From: Sabellastarte sp. h YS-2021
Taxonomy: Eukaryota > Annelida > Polychaeta > Sabellida > Sabellidae
NCBI GenBank assembly: GCA_964017235.1
Contig: OZ024928.1
Span: forward strand, 1,178,001-1,242,000
Reading direction: 5' to 3'
Length of the DNA stretch: 64,000 nucleotides
Made by a program: the position numbers and the translations under genes. Below, in pieces: positions 23,801 through 38,800 of the stretch (position 1 is its first letter; every line of letters begins with the position of its first letter). The notes below the pieces were generated by a model. That model searched no databases, was not told the DNA's origin, and saw only the letters and a list, made by a program, of their open reading frames with translations.

Positions 23801-26800
23801 TCATTATACAGGTGTCTGGAAATCATAAACCTTTGGAGGTTAACTGATATAACATGACTGGCTTACAAACAATTAACTAAACATAATCCTTCATATCTCA
23901 GAAACAGTTTGATATATATATATCAATTCTGGTCAAATTTATTTTTCTGCCTGATTTTCAAAAAAAAAAAAAAAAAACAATCTTCCACCCTGTTTGGTGG
24001 CCATTTTGAACTTCTGCCTAAAACACAAAAAGACCTTTATCATAGGACACTTTGTTTTTGTTAATATGTAAAAACAATTCTCTTTCCTTCAGAAAGCAGT
24101 ACGCTAGTATTGGTCCTAGTTTTTTTCTTTGGATATATCTTCCATCAATGCCTTTATGTAGTTCTTGGTTAAAGTTCTCTACAATATAGTGCACACTACA
24201 GCAATATAGAATCTGATTGGGGTTCTCTGTCTGTTCATCTCTGCAGATGTTCACCAATATGTATTGTGTGTCTTACATCAGGTATTAGACAGTATTTTGT
24301 CACATCACCGGCACATTAGCTGCTTTTCATTTCTGCTCCTTAGAATCCGTAAGGGCAGAGATTCACTGCTGTAAAATCTGGATCTATTAGGTGGAGCAAG
24401 ACGTAAAGTTGTACAGATTCAGTTCATAGATGTATATTGTACTGACTCTGGGTTCTGTACTCTGTAGGTTTCTGTTTGAAGATGCAGCCTTGTACATATC
24501 TGACAAGAACAGGCCTGACCCCAGGGACCTGAGTGTTCATCTGGAAAGAGGTGGGTGGTCAATACAATTAACCCCTTTCTTCCAAACTCATCCAACTTTT
24601 CTGTTCGACCAATTTCTTTCTATTTCAACGCTTACCTGTTGAGTAAGACTTGGGTTGAGGTATATCTGCATTGATGTAGGTTTCGGTTGGGATAGACTTG
24701 GGTTGAGGTAGATCTGCATTGATGTAGGTTTCGGTTGGGATAGACTTGGGTTGAGGTAGATCTGCATTGATGTAGGTTTCGGTTGGGGTAGACTTGGGTT
24801 GAGGTAGATCTGCATTGATGTAGGTTTCGGTTGGGGTAGACTTGGGTTGAGCTAGACCCAGGTTGTTATAGACATAGTTGGGTTGATGTAGACATGGATT
24901 GATGAAGAGCTGTGTTTGGGAGTATTACAGATGAATGTATAGATGTGCTCAGTCTTTCTGTTACTGCCATTGTTTTACATTCTTGATTGTTCATAAGACC
25001 TTGTGGATTTTAGACTTGTAGTCCTACTCTGGCTAATCTTGAAAAAAAAAAACAGCAGGAAAAAGTGATGTTCCAATTTAAATTGTACTGCCTCATGATC
25101 AAAATATTGACTGAAAGGTCCTATGTCCCCCAAAATAAATATTACCATCTAAGACAATGTTTGTAGAAGTTCAATAGTCTGCATGTTTACTGCGAGGAAT
25201 TTGAAGTTTGGTTCAAATGTGTAAAATTCGGACTTTGCAAAAGTTTAGAAATCATAAACATTGCACCGCATCCCAAAGGATCCTATTTTGGACCATCTAT
25301 TAAACTTGTGTTTTACTGAAAATATGGCAAAATTTATTTTAAAATTATCTGGATTTTATATTTGTACCATGTTTTGATCAAAGTGACAAGATTTTATGTC
25401 AGATTTCTGCGTTTTTACTGGTTTTGAAAGCATCATTTTGATGATTGAACTGGATCGAAGTTTGCTGCCTTCTACAAGTACAAAAAATCGAACCTAAAGT
25501 TTTAAACAATTTCACGGCACTCTTATACACCTGGCCTACACTATTTGTGAAGGTAACTCCTGTCACCAAGTTGCCAACGGTCATACAAACATTTGTAGTA
25601 AGACTTTACTTGTCATGGGTCAAAACAAGGATTTTATTGCGTTAATACATCCTATCCAATGGACAATTGCTTTACCCGTCGGCACGACCGGTCCCGCCAA
25701 ACGCCAGAAAAAGACGTCCTGTATATAATACCGGCAGGACCAGTCAGTAGTGTGCATTCGCTAGGTGGCGCATCATACTTGCTTCCTGTCCAGACAGAGT
25801 GACGTCAGTTCATCTTTTTCATTTGGCGCGTGTAGTGTGCAGATGCGTTTTGAAGTTATCTCCAAGTTTAAAGGAAACGCGGTTTATTCTACTAAATTAA
25901 AGCTTATTTTCATCTGAAAATATATTTATTGTGTTACATACATTTTATGGCCTCTCCAGGACTTAAACGAGGCATTATCCAGTGTTTTATAGCCAGTTTT
26001 GAAGAATTTCTGTGTACTTGTCGTCGAGAGGAATCGTGGGTGAGAGGTCGTGTGTTGTCCCTGCAGCATTCCTTCTGCTGGTCAGAAGCGTGTATTTACC
26101 ACGATTCACCCTCCATTTAATTCTACATTGTCGAGTAACACTGCGTGTATGTCGACGATAAGAAATTAGAAGGAAAGAAGAATGCATCGTCTGATGTCAT
26201 CACTTTCAGCTTATGCTTGTCAACTGACACGGACCTGGTCATGTGATATGCGTTCAACATGGAGGAATTGTGTTTTCAACAGAAGTTTTAGAAGAAAAGA
26301 CGAGTATTGATCACTCTACACCCACTTTTTAACTGGCAAGAAGAAATCCAGCAACTCGTCTGTTGACCTGAAGAAGTTAGATGTCAAATAGTCTTTGAAC
26401 TCTGCAAATTTTGCCGGTGCCAGTCATGTGACTTCACAGATCTCAACACAACTACCGGCAAGCAAATCCCCAAGCGTGACTGGTTCAGCTGACAAGAAGT
26501 GATGAGTTTTACCGGTACCAGTTCTGGTCAGACTACCGGTGGGGACCACTAGTGATGAGTTTTACCGGTTCCAGTCTGTACAGACTACCGGTGGGTCATG
26601 TTCCTGTGAAGCTGTCAAGAACCCCCTCTTCAGTGGTTCCAGTGATCAGCCCTGTGTTGATACTGGAACCTTCACCAGAGGCCTTTCCACTGGTGGGACT
26701 GTTGGGGGTGCCGGTTCCGGTCTGTACAGACTACCGGTGGGTGCTGTTCCTGTGAAGAAACCCCTTCAGTGGTTGCCAGTGATCACCCTTTTTTGATCCT

Positions 26801-29800
26801 GGAACCTCCACCAGAGGCCTCCCCACTGGTGGGACTGTTGGGGTACCGGTTCCAGTCATGTTCCTGTGAAGCTGTCAAGGAACCCCCCTTCAGTGGTTAC
26901 CAGTGATCAGCCCTGTTTTGATACTGGAACCTCCACCAGAGGCCTTTCCACTGGTGTGACTGTTAGGGGTACCGGTTCCAGTCTTGTTCAGACCACCGGT
27001 GCGGCTGCTCAGAGGGTTCACCTACCAGAAGTCGCGGTGACCATTGAGACCCTTATCTTCACTGTGCAGAATTTTGGACCGGTACCGGTCCTGTTCAGGC
27101 TACCGGTAGGGTCACTAGCCAGCCAGTGATGAGGGATACCGGCACCAGTTCTGTTCAGACTGCCGGTTGTGGTCACAGAAATCCAGCAAGGGCTACTGGT
27201 TAAACAGGATTACCGGTTACACAGAGTTGCTGGTGACATACAGCAGGGCTACTGGTTCAGAGAATTACCGGCTCCTGAGTGTTGCCGGTTCCGGAGTCTT
27301 GTTGGTTCCGGAGTCTTGCCGGTTACAGAGGAATCTGTACCCATCCTTAAGGGCAAGAAACCAGCTCCAAATCCAGTGCTGACAACAGGTTTGCCGGTTA
27401 CAGAGAATTGCCAGTTCCGGAGTGTTGCTGGTTCCGGAACGGTAGTGCTGCTGGTTACAAGAAATCTGCTGTTCCCATCCTTACTGGCAAGGAACCAGCT
27501 TCAAATTCAGTGCTGAGAACAGGTTCAACAGTTAGCCTTCTCTCAGAGCCTACCGGTTTGACCAGTTACAGAGCCTGTTTGATTGCAGAGAAAAGCTGCT
27601 AAACCACCACTGTGGACAGGAAGAAGGCAACTTCATATGAGCCTATCCTTGCTAAGAAATAGTTCACCCAGTTCTGCCAACTCCGGTGAGTTTATGCAGA
27701 ACTGTGGAGCCACCAGGAACCAGTTACAGAGCATTGCCTCGCGTATAACCGTTTAAGGCCTGGTACTGGGCAGGTCTCCAGGACTGACTGACAGACCGGC
27801 AGAAGTTCCTTAAAGGCCAAAACAGCTGTTTAGGCCAACCAGTGGCAGCCTAAGGAACTGGTTACAGAGGAATTCTTTGATCAGTCACTGGTCCCAGTGA
27901 AATGCCTGTCAAGCTACCTGACCAGTCAGCCAGCCTACCCTTTCGGGTCCCAGCTGGTCAGACAGTGGCTAGAGATTGAGGGAGGGTTACACTCTCCCCT
28001 TCCGGTTCAAATCAAAACTCACTGGGGTTTTACAACCGGCTTTTTGGTATCCAAACCCAACAACCGGTGGAGACCGATCCTAGACCTGAGCACCTTGAAC
28101 ACCTTTTTAAACACAGGGACGTTCAAGATGGAAACCCCAGAGACAATAAGAACCTCCCTCCAAGCAGGGGAGTGGGTCACATCCATAGATTTCAAAGAAG
28201 CATACTTCCACATACCAATTCACAGTCAGTCCAAGAAGTACATGCGCTTTCACCTCCAGGGTCGGTCCTACCAGTTCAAAGCCCTTCCCTTTGGCCTGTC
28301 CACAGCTCCCATGGAGTTCACAGTGGTGGCCAAAGAGGTCAAACTCGTGGCTTTTCAGAAGGGTATAAGGATCCACCAGTACCTAGACGACTGGCTGGTG
28401 AGAGCCTCTACCCACCACACCTGTCTCCAGCATACTCAAACCCTAGTCACACTTTGTCAGGAATTAGGGTGGCTGGTAAACAAGGAAAAGTCAGAGCTGG
28501 TTCCCAAACAGGTCTTCAACTTCGTAGGTTACCAGTTCGACCTGAAAGAGGGCAAGGTCAGACCAACAGAAGAACGTTGGCAGGCCTTGACACACAAGAT
28601 CAGATCAATATTGTCGGATCCGCTTTGCCCGGTCCGACAATTCATGTCCCTGATAGGTCTACTCACAGCAACAGAAAAGCAAGTTAACTTAGGGCGACTA
28701 ACATGAGACCCATACAGTGGCACTTGAAAAACAACTGGAGGGTCCCAGAGTCACTGGAAAAGGTGATCCCGGTCCCCAAATCCCTCCACCCCCATCTGGT
28801 GGCTGGAGGAAAGCAATGTGCTTCTAGGTCAACCATTACACCCTCTAAAACATGCTCTGCAAATCTTTACAGACGCATCAAAAGAAGGGTGGGGGGCTCA
28901 CTTAGACGAGCACACTGCAAGGGGACAGTGGTCCCTACCAGAGAGCAAGTTACACATAAACCACTTGGAGCTGAAAGCAGTATTTCTAGCTCTAAAAGAG
29001 TTTCAAACCCTAGTCTTCAACAAGACAGTGTTGGTAGCTACAGACAACACAACAGTGGTTGCCTATATCAACAAGAAGGGGGGACGAAATCGGGCTCTCT
29101 GTGTGCCCTACTGTGGAGAATTCTGTCCTGGTGCACCAGGCAGCAAGTAACCCTCAGGGCATGTCACATCCCCGGCCGGCTGAACGTGATAGCAGACAAG
29201 CTATCCAGGCTTGGCCAGACCATTCAAACAGAGTGGTCACTTCATCCAGAAGTGTTCCAAGCTGTATGTTCAAGGTGGCATCAGCCACAAGTGGACCTGT
29301 TTGCCACCAGGTTCAACAACAAACTACCACAGTTTGTATCACCGGTACCAGACCCCCAGGCTTGGGCAGTGGATGCACTCAGCCTGTCCTGGGAGGACCT
29401 GGACCCATACGCCTTCCCACCGGCAGCCATCTTGGGCAAAGTGGTGGAGAAGCTCCAGGACTACCCCTGCAACAGAATAATTCTGATTGCTCCAGGGTGG
29501 CCCAACATACCCTGGTTTTGGGACCTGGTAGCAATGTCAAGCCAGATCCCACTGTGTCTGCCCAGCATACCCAACCAAGTGTCTCAGCCATTCAACCAGG
29601 TCCTTCACAGGAACCTGTCGAATCTGAACCTACATGCCTGGCTCCTAGAGCCTCAGCAATCAAGGAGCAAGGCTTCTCTGAGGCAGTGGCAGCACAAAAT
29701 GAGGCTCCTTAAAGAAGATCAACCAGATCTGTCTATGAGGCAAAGTGGACCATTTTTACAAAGTGGTGCCTCAGTAATCAGGTGGACTTCAGGGCACCAC

Positions 29801-32800
29801 CTCTGAAAGCCATTGCTGACTTCCTCCTGCACTTATTTCAGGAGAAGAAGTTACAACCAAGCACTATTGATGGCTACAGATCCGCCATTGCTGACAAACT
29901 GGGCAATTCCACCATTAATGTCAGCAAAGATAAGAATCTCACTCATCTCCTGGATAGTTTTCATAGAGACAGACCTAAGGGCAGGAGGGGCATCCCCTCC
30001 TGGAACCTTTCACTGGTTTTACATCAGCTCACAAAGGCTCCCTTTGATTCCCTGAAAGAGGCCTCCTTGAAACATCTAACTTTCAAGACTGTTTTCTTGC
30101 TGGCTTTGGGTTCAGGTAAACGCAAGAGTGAGATCCATGCTTGTTTACATAAGAACATCAGACACCAGTCGGACTGGTCTAAGGTGTTTTTGTACCCCTC
30201 ACCCAGCTTCCTATCAAAGAACCAGCTGGCTAAGGAAGGTCCAGATAGTGTGGCACCAGTGGTCATCCCAGCCCTGGCACCATCTCTGGATAGGTCACTC
30301 AAGGGTGACAGGTCCCTATGTCCAGTTAGAGCCCTGCGCTACTACTTGGACAGGACTGCAGACCTCAGGCAGAATAAGGAGTTAGTCTTTGTCTCCTTCA
30401 AGAAGGGTTTTGATAAAGACATCTCACCTGCCACCATCTCCTCATGGATCAAACAGACTGTGGTTCTGTGCTATGAGCTCTCTGACCAGGAGGCCCTCAC
30501 CTTACATCAGGTTAAAGCCCATGATGTTAGGGCCTTTGCTGCCTCTAAGGCTTTCCAATCAGGGATTTCCTTAGATCAGATCTTGTCAGCCTGCCACTGG
30601 AAATCTCACAACACCTTCACCCAATTCTATTTGAAGGATGTTGCCTGGGCTGACTCGGAGCTTTTCCACCTGGGACCTGTAGTGGCTGCCCAGCAGGTGC
30701 ACCACCAGGCCCAGAAGTGAGGGGATGTTGTATATATGTAAATATGTACATATTGTAAAAAAAAACAAAAAAAAAACTGTGACTTGCTTCCCTTGGGAAG
30801 TTTATTTCTTCTGGGACTGAACTCAGCCCCTCTCTCTCTATCTTTCCCTTCTCAAACCGACTCTGGAAGGAAAGAAAAAGGGGGGGGGCAACGTCGGTAG
30901 ACTCCCGGTTAACCGGTGAGTTGGTGGCCGACCTTGACCTGTCAGGGTTCTCTGACCCTAGGTCAAATGGGCCTGTACTATTTCGTTTTGTTATGAGTTC
31001 ACAGAAGTCCCTAGCTGCTTACCCGCCTACCAAGCGGTAGTTATTCAGCAATTGTCCATTGGATAGGATGTATTAACGCAATAAAATTACAAATTTAATA
31101 AGTAAATTAAATTTTTATAAGTTAATACCCTATCCAATGGACAGGCAAGGCCCTCCCAACCGACCCCGCTACCAGCTTACTAGGGGTCTAAATCTGTTTA
31201 GACAACGAAAAAGATGAACTGACGTCACTCTGTCTGGACAGGAAGCAAGTATGATGCGCCACCTAGCGAATGCACACTACTGACCGGTCCTGCCGGTATT
31301 ATATACAGGACGTCTTTTTCTGGCGTTTGGCGGGACCGGTCGCGCCAACCGGTAAAGCAATTGTCCATTGGATAGGGTATTAACTTATAAAAATTTAATT
31401 TACTTATTAAATTTGCAAGATTCTGTGTCTACAGACAAGTCATGTCATGAAAGTCTGACCAAATGAGTCATATGACCCAGAAGATAAGTCATTATGTAGT
31501 TCTAAATTGACAGATCGCTCGCAAAGAATGTAGATGTGTATTATTATTGTATGACCTCATTATGTTCATTATATCTGTGTAATACAGTCTGTGACCTCAT
31601 GTTCTGTTCTCTTCAGATTATGTTTGTGTTGCTGATGTGGGGATCTTAGAACTATGTCTCCGTACCAGTGATGGCACCAACCCAGTAAGTCACATGTTTA
31701 CAATATCAGTGTACTCCGACTCGTGTAATGTACAGCCCTGTCAGTAACGTCAGTGTACTCCAACTCGTGTTGTATAATGTACAGTCCTGTTAGTAACATC
31801 AGTGTACTCCAACTCGTGTCGTGTAATGTGCAGTCCGGTCAGTAACATCAGTGTACTCCGACTCGTGTCATGTAATGTACAGTCCTGTCAGTAACATCAG
31901 TGTACTCCGACTCGTGTCATATAATGTACAGTCCTGTCAGTAACATCAGTGTACTCCGACTCGTGTCATATAATGTACAGTCCTGTCAGTGACATCAGTG
32001 TACTCCAACTCGTGTCATGTAATGTACAGTCCTGTCAGTAACATCAGTGTACTCCGACTCGTGTCATGTAATGGACAGTCCTGTCAGTGACATCAGTGTA
32101 CTCCAACTCATGTTATGTAATGTACAGTCCTGTCAGTAACATCAGTGTACTCCAACTCGTGTCATGTAATGTAAAGTCCTGTCAGTAACATCAGTGTACT
32201 CCAACTCATGTTATGTAATGTAAAGTCCTGTCAGTAACATCAGTGTACTCCAACTCGTGTCATGTAATGTACAGTCCTGTCAGTAACATCAGTGTACTCC
32301 AACTCGTGTTGTGTAATGTACAGTCCTGTTAGTAACATCAGTGTACACCAACTCGTGTCGTGTTTGTGAACCTGCAAACGTGCACAGAGTATTGCCCATG
32401 TTGACCAATTGAGTGCTTGCATTTGTCAGTTTCGGCCTCTCAAAATAAAACTATTCAGTTATACAGTGTACCTTAATGTTATCTTGTGGTTTATATATGC
32501 CAGATTTTTTTTTAATCAAATTTGTCTTTTATATTTGTTGTTTATGCATTGTTAAAATAGGAACCCCTCTGAAAATTGTCACTGTATTTAGTAAAGTCTA
32601 ATTCTGAATTCATAAACCGTGACATGCTGGTTATGTTATGACAAATACTTCAAATAAATAATAAAAGACAGTATTTTCATAGAATACTTTTAAGGGTTTG
32701 CAACCATGTAATTACGTGAAGGATTTGAAGTCTAAAAAATAATCGAGATGTTAAATCAAAAGTTCCATAATTCCAACAATGCTTCAACTTGTTCTGATAT

Positions 32801-35800
32801 GTCATGTGAAACAGTTTGTTTGGACTTGGCTGTTAATAACTCTGTTATGTTAATTAAAGGTAAATCTTCACCCAATAAAGATATCATTATTGTATGAATA
32901 TATGTATATTGTTTCAACCAGATTTGAAGATATGTATGAGTATCGCTCAAAACAGACACAGTTATATGTTAGACCAAGACCCACTACTGTGAAAATTTGA
33001 TGTAAATCTTTGCAGTATTTTTTTCGTAATCTTGCAAACAAACAGAATGCAGCGATCACATGACCTCTTTGATGAAGGTAAAGACAGCCATTAGATCATG
33101 CAGTGCATGCATTATGTCTGTATACAAGGAATCTCTGTAACCTGTATACACGACACTCTATCTTCTCACCACAGAAATACCCAAAACTGGAGCTCCAGCT
33201 CAGTAACAACATCGTACATCTGCGCACGTGTTCAGACAGCTTCCAGGCCCTGTCTCGGCTCATCAACTACCTGGCGTCCGACTCAGATATGGAGGGAACA
33301 GAGGGTGAAGAAGATGTGAGAAAAGTGAGTTCAGGTCATATACAGGTATAAGTGTTATGGGTAAATTACACAGGTAAATTACACAAAGTACATGTTGCAC
33401 AGGTACATTACACGGGGTACTTGTTGCACAGGTAAATTGCATGGGGTACATGTTGCTCAGGTAAGGTGCATGGGGTACATGTTGCACAGGTACATTACAT
33501 GGGGTACATGTTGCACAGGTAAAGTGCATGGGGTACATGTTGCACAGGTACATTACACGGGGTACATGTTGCAGAGGTAAAGTGTATGGGGTACATGTTG
33601 CACAGGTAAAGTGCATGGGCTACATGTTGCTCAGGTAAAGTGCATGGGGTACATGTTGCTCAGGTAAAGTGCATGGGGTACATGTTGCACAGGTAAAGTA
33701 GAAGGGGTACATGTTGCACAGGTAAAGTGCATGGGCTACATGTTGCTCAGGTAAAGTGCATGGGCTACATGTTGCAGAGGTAAAGTGCATGGAGTACATG
33801 TTGCTCAGGTAAAGTGCATGGGGTACATGTTGCTCAGGTAAAGTGCATGGGGTACATGTTGCAGAGGTAAAGTGCATGGGCTACTTGTTGCACAGGTAAA
33901 GTGCATGGGGTACATGTTGCTCAGGTAAAGTACAAGGGGTACATGTTGCTCAGGTAAAGTGCATGGGCTACATGTTGCTCAGGTAAAGTGCATGGGCTAC
34001 ATGTTGCAGAGGTAAAGTGCATGGGGTACATGTTGCTCAGGTAAAGTGCATGGGGTACATGTTGCTCAGGTAAAGTGCATGGGGTACATGTTGCACAGGT
34101 AAAGTGCATGGGGTACATGTTGCTCAGGTAAAGTGCATGGGGGTACATGTTGCACAGGTAAAGTGCATGGGGTACATGTTGCTCAGGTAAAGTGCATGGG
34201 GTACATGTTGCTCAGGTAAAGTGCATGGGGTACATGTTGCACAGGTAAAGTGCATGGGGTACATGTTGCTCAGGTAAATTAGAAGGGGTGCAGTAGCAGA
34301 GAAATATTACAATGGGTAAAACTGGCACAGGTTAATAATAGAAAAATACAAGATAAAAGTTTACAATTTCTTTAAATTCTTATTCCAGATATTTGCAGTG
34401 TAAGTTCATAGTTACACATAAAAATGCGACATTTGATATACTTCTTTGTACATCGCTATTGGCAACCCTATCCCAAAATAATAAATAATGCCAATATCAA
34501 TAAATGATAACCAAGTAGTATTGATCAAATTCAAGAATAGGTAAAACAAGTATAATATTAGGAATAGAAACATGCAGCGTAAAGTTGATAAAGATCCTCT
34601 AATATTCTGGAATCCAAAAAGTGACAGTCCAAAGCCATGCGGTGGTCCTAAACCCAGTAAGTGCCTGGCTGGGAGGGGTGACTACGGTGGTGGGAATGCC
34701 AATCTAAGCAGATATGCCGTGACTTGGCGGCTGTAACTGGAGACGGTTTTTTGGGACCTGACATTTAGTGGAAGCTTGTTCCATTCAACTGAAGTGCCAT
34801 GCCTAAAGCACTCTTGCAAATTTTGCCTGTTTGGAACGGATAGATGACACTTATTACCATACCCCACGAGTGAGACTGCTTGACTTGACTAAAGTTGACA
34901 TATAGGAAGGTTGGAAAAATTTATGGCCTTAAAAATAACGACTTTATATTTAAAAAGGATAAGACATGAAATGGTAAGCCAGTGGAGGTTTTCTAGATAT
35001 GATGCGACACGACTCATTGTATCCAGTCTGAAAATTTTTGCAGGGATAGGTTAAGAAATGACCGAGTTATTAAGCGTCCCGCAAGGGACGCTTGTTTGTG
35101 TATGGGAGAGCTTCAGGCTCCGCCGGCTCCGCCGGCTCCGCATTTTGTTTTCCTTATAACTCTGTAACCGTTAGGCGGATTCTTTTCAAATTTGGCAGGT
35201 TTAGGCAGTAGCCTTGGGGAATTTTTTTGAATATACTGCAGTGACATTTCAACCAATCAGAGAGGTCACATGACCAAAAATGTCTTTTTTCGATGGGGAA
35301 GCTTGTCCGGATGATAACTTGAAAGGAATTTTATCAATTCACCTGAAACTTGGCAAATACATTCATTCTATTAAAATCTGGAAATCATTGGATTTTGGCA
35401 TTGATTGGTCAAGAAATGGCCGAGTAATTAATGATTAATTAATCATTACGAATTTTCCAAATAAGGAAAACACAAAAATGCTTATATCTCGAAAACCGTG
35501 CTAGATAGAGCGATTTCGACGAAATTTTTGACCTGCAGGGTATCTCTGCGGAGTAGTTTTCCCAATTTTCAAAAAAATTTTCTCTCGCCCAAAATGGCGG
35601 CCATTTTGAATTTTCGAAATTTTCGCAAAAATTGCAAAACACAAAAATGCTTATATCTCGAAAACCGTGCTAGATAGAGCGATTTCGACGAAATTTTTGA
35701 CCCGCAGGGTATCTCTGCTGAGTAGTTATCCCAATTTTGAAATAATTTTTGTCTCGCCAAAAATGGCGGCCATTTTGAATTTTCGAATTTTTCGCAAAAA

Positions 35801-38800
35801 TTGTAAAACATAAAAATGCTTATATCTTGAAAACCCTGCTAGATAGAGCGATTTCGACAAAATTTTTGACCCGCAGGGTATCTCTGCAGAGTAGCCATGC
35901 CAATTTTCAAACAAAAAATTTCTCGCAAAAAATGGCGGCCATTTTGAATTTTCGAATTTTTCGCAAAATTGCAAAACACAAAAATGCTTATATCTCGAAA
36001 ACCGTGCTAGATAGAGTGATTTCGACGAAATTTTTGACCCACAGGGTATATCTGCAGAGTAGCCATGCCAATTTTCAAAAAAATTTTGTCTTGCCAAAAA
36101 TGGCGGCAATTTTGAATTTTCGAATTTTTGCGCAAAAATTGCAAAACACAAAAATGCTAATATTTCGAATACCGTGCTACATAGAGCGATTTCGACGAAA
36201 TTTTTTATCTTCAGGGTATCTCTGCAGAGCAGCTATACCAAAGAGCTTTCACTTGGTGAAGTTTCAGACCCATAGCTAATTGCTCACCTACTCAAATAGG
36301 TTTTTCAAATAAATTTTTCTCAAATAACTCATTCACCTACTTTTGGGAGAGCTTTCACATGGTGAAGTTTCAGACCCATAGCTAATTATTTACCTACTCA
36401 AAATGAGTAAATGCTAATTATCTGTAAAAGTATTGCGGATACCCAATTTTTCTCAAATAACTCATTCATCTACTTGTGGGAGAGCTTTCACTTGGTGAAG
36501 TTTCAGACCCATAGCTAATTACTCACCTACTCAAAATGAGTAAATGTGAATTATCTCTAAAAGTATTGCAGATAGCCAATTTTTGTCAAATTAATCATTC
36601 ACCTACTTTTGGGAGAGCTTTCACTTGGTGAAGTTTCAGACCCCTAGCTAATTACTCACCTACTCAAAATGAGTAAATGCGAATTATCTCTAAAAGTATT
36701 GCAGATAGCCAATTTTTCTCAAATAACTCATTCACCTACTTTTGGGAGAGCTTTCACTCTGTGAAGTTTCAGACCCATAGCTAATTACTCACCTACTCAA
36801 AATGAGAAAATGCGAATTATCTCTAAAAGTATTGCAGATAGCCAATTTTTCTCAAATAACTCATTCACCTACTTTTGGGAGAGCTTTCACTTGAAGTTTC
36901 AGACCCATAGCTAATTACTCACCTACTGAAAATGAGTAAATGCGAATTATCTCTAAAAGTATTGCAGATAGCCAATTTTTCTCAAATAACTCATTCACCT
37001 ACTTTTGGGAGAGCTTTCACTCGGTGAAGTTTCAGACCCATAGCTAATTACTCACCTACTCAAAATGAGTAAATGCGAATTATCTCTAAAAGTATTGCAG
37101 ATAGCCAATTTTTCTCAAATAACTCATTCACCTACTTTTGGGAGAGCTTTCACTCGGTGAAGTTTCAGACCCATAGCTAATTACTCACCTACTCAAAATG
37201 AGTAAATGCGAATTATCTCTAAAAGTATTGCAGATAGCCAATTTTTCTCAAATAACTCATTCACCTACTTTTGGGAGAGCTTTCACTCTGTGAAGTTTCA
37301 GACCCATAGCTAATTACTCACCTACTCAAAATGAGTAAATGCGAATTATCTCTAAAAGTATTGCAGATAGCCAATTTTTCTCAAATTAATCATTCACCTA
37401 CTTTTGGGAGAGCTTTCACTTGGTGAAGTTTCAGACCCATAGCTAATTACTCACCTACTCAAAATGAGTAAATGCGAATTATCTCTAAAAGTATTGGAGA
37501 TAGCCAATTTTTCTCAAATAACTCATTCACCTACTTTTGGGAGAGCTTTCACTTGGTGAAGTTTCAGACCCATAGCTAATTACTCACCTACTCAAAATGA
37601 GTAAATGCGAATTATCTCTAAAAGTATTGCAGATAGCCAATTTTTCTCAAATTAATCATTCACCTACTTTTGGGAGAGCTTTCACTTGGTGAAGTTTCAG
37701 ACCCATAGCTAATTACTCACCTACTCAAAATGAGTAAATGCGAATTATCTCTAAAAGTATTGCAGATAGCCAATTTTTCTCAAATAACTCATTCACCTAC
37801 TTTTGGGAGAGCTTTCACTTGGTGAAGTTTCAGACCCATAGCTAATTACTCACCTACTCAAAATGAGTAAATGCGAATTATCTCTAAAAGTATTGCAGAT
37901 AGCCAATTTTTCTCAAATAACTCATTCACCTACTTTTGGCAGAGCTTTCACTTGGTGAAGTTTCAGACCCATAGCTAATTATTCACCTACTCAAAATGAG
38001 TAAATGTGAATTATCTCTAAAAGTATTGCAGATAGCCAATTTTTCTCAAATAACTCATTCATCTACTTTTGGGAGAGCTTTCACTCTGTGAAGTTTCAGA
38101 CCCATTGCTATTTATTCACCTACTCAAAATGAGTAAATGCTAATTATCTGTAAAAGTATTGCGGATACCCAATTTTTATCAAATACTCATTCATCTACTT
38201 GTGGGAGAGCTTTCACATGGTGAAGTTTCAGACCCATAGCTAATTACTCACCTACTCAAAATGAGTAAATGCGAATTATCTCTAAAAGTATTGCAGATAG
38301 CCAATTTTTCTCAAATAACTCATTCACCTACTTTTGGGAGAGCTTTCACTCGGTGAAGTTTCAGACCCATAGCTAATTACTCACCTACTCAAAATGAGTA
38401 AATGCGAATTATCTCTAAAAGTATTGCAGATAGCCAATTTTTCTCAAATAACTCATTCACCTACTTTTGGGAGAGCTTTCACTCGGTGAAGTTTCAGACC
38501 CATAGCTAATTACTCACCTACTCAAAATGAGTAAATGCGAATTATCTCTAAAAGTATTGCAGATAGCCAATTTTTCTCAAATAACTCATTCACCTACTTT
38601 TGGGAGAGCTTTCACTCTGTGAAGTTTCAGACCCATAGCTAATTACTCACCTACTCAAAATGAGTAAATGCGAATTATCTCTAAAAGTATTGCAGATAGC
38701 CAATTTTTCTCAAATTAATCATTCACCTACTTTTGGGAGAGCTTTCACTTGGTGAAGTTTCAGACCCATAGCTAATTACTCACCTACTCAAAATGAGTAA

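Larger units (their letters stand above)
25631..31415 (+). mobile_element. DIRS-2: nearly complete DIRS retrotransposon
   Basis: 5.8 kb, with about 190-bp inverted terminal repeats that differ at only a few positions, an internal complementary region, RT with its YLDD motif and an intact YR ORF. It lies sense to ATG2, in the intron between exons 7 and 8, with its right end 201 bp before exon 8. Instead of a recognisable gag, the 5' third is a CCGGT-rich repetitive region. Frameshifts at about 28,698, 28,797 and 29,085 split ORF2. The near-identical repeats suggest a recent insertion. Confidence 0.92.

Noticed and set aside
33263-34148. Cys/Pro-rich repetitive antisense proteins
   Set aside because: Produced by the 29-bp minisatellite; no start context, no domain.
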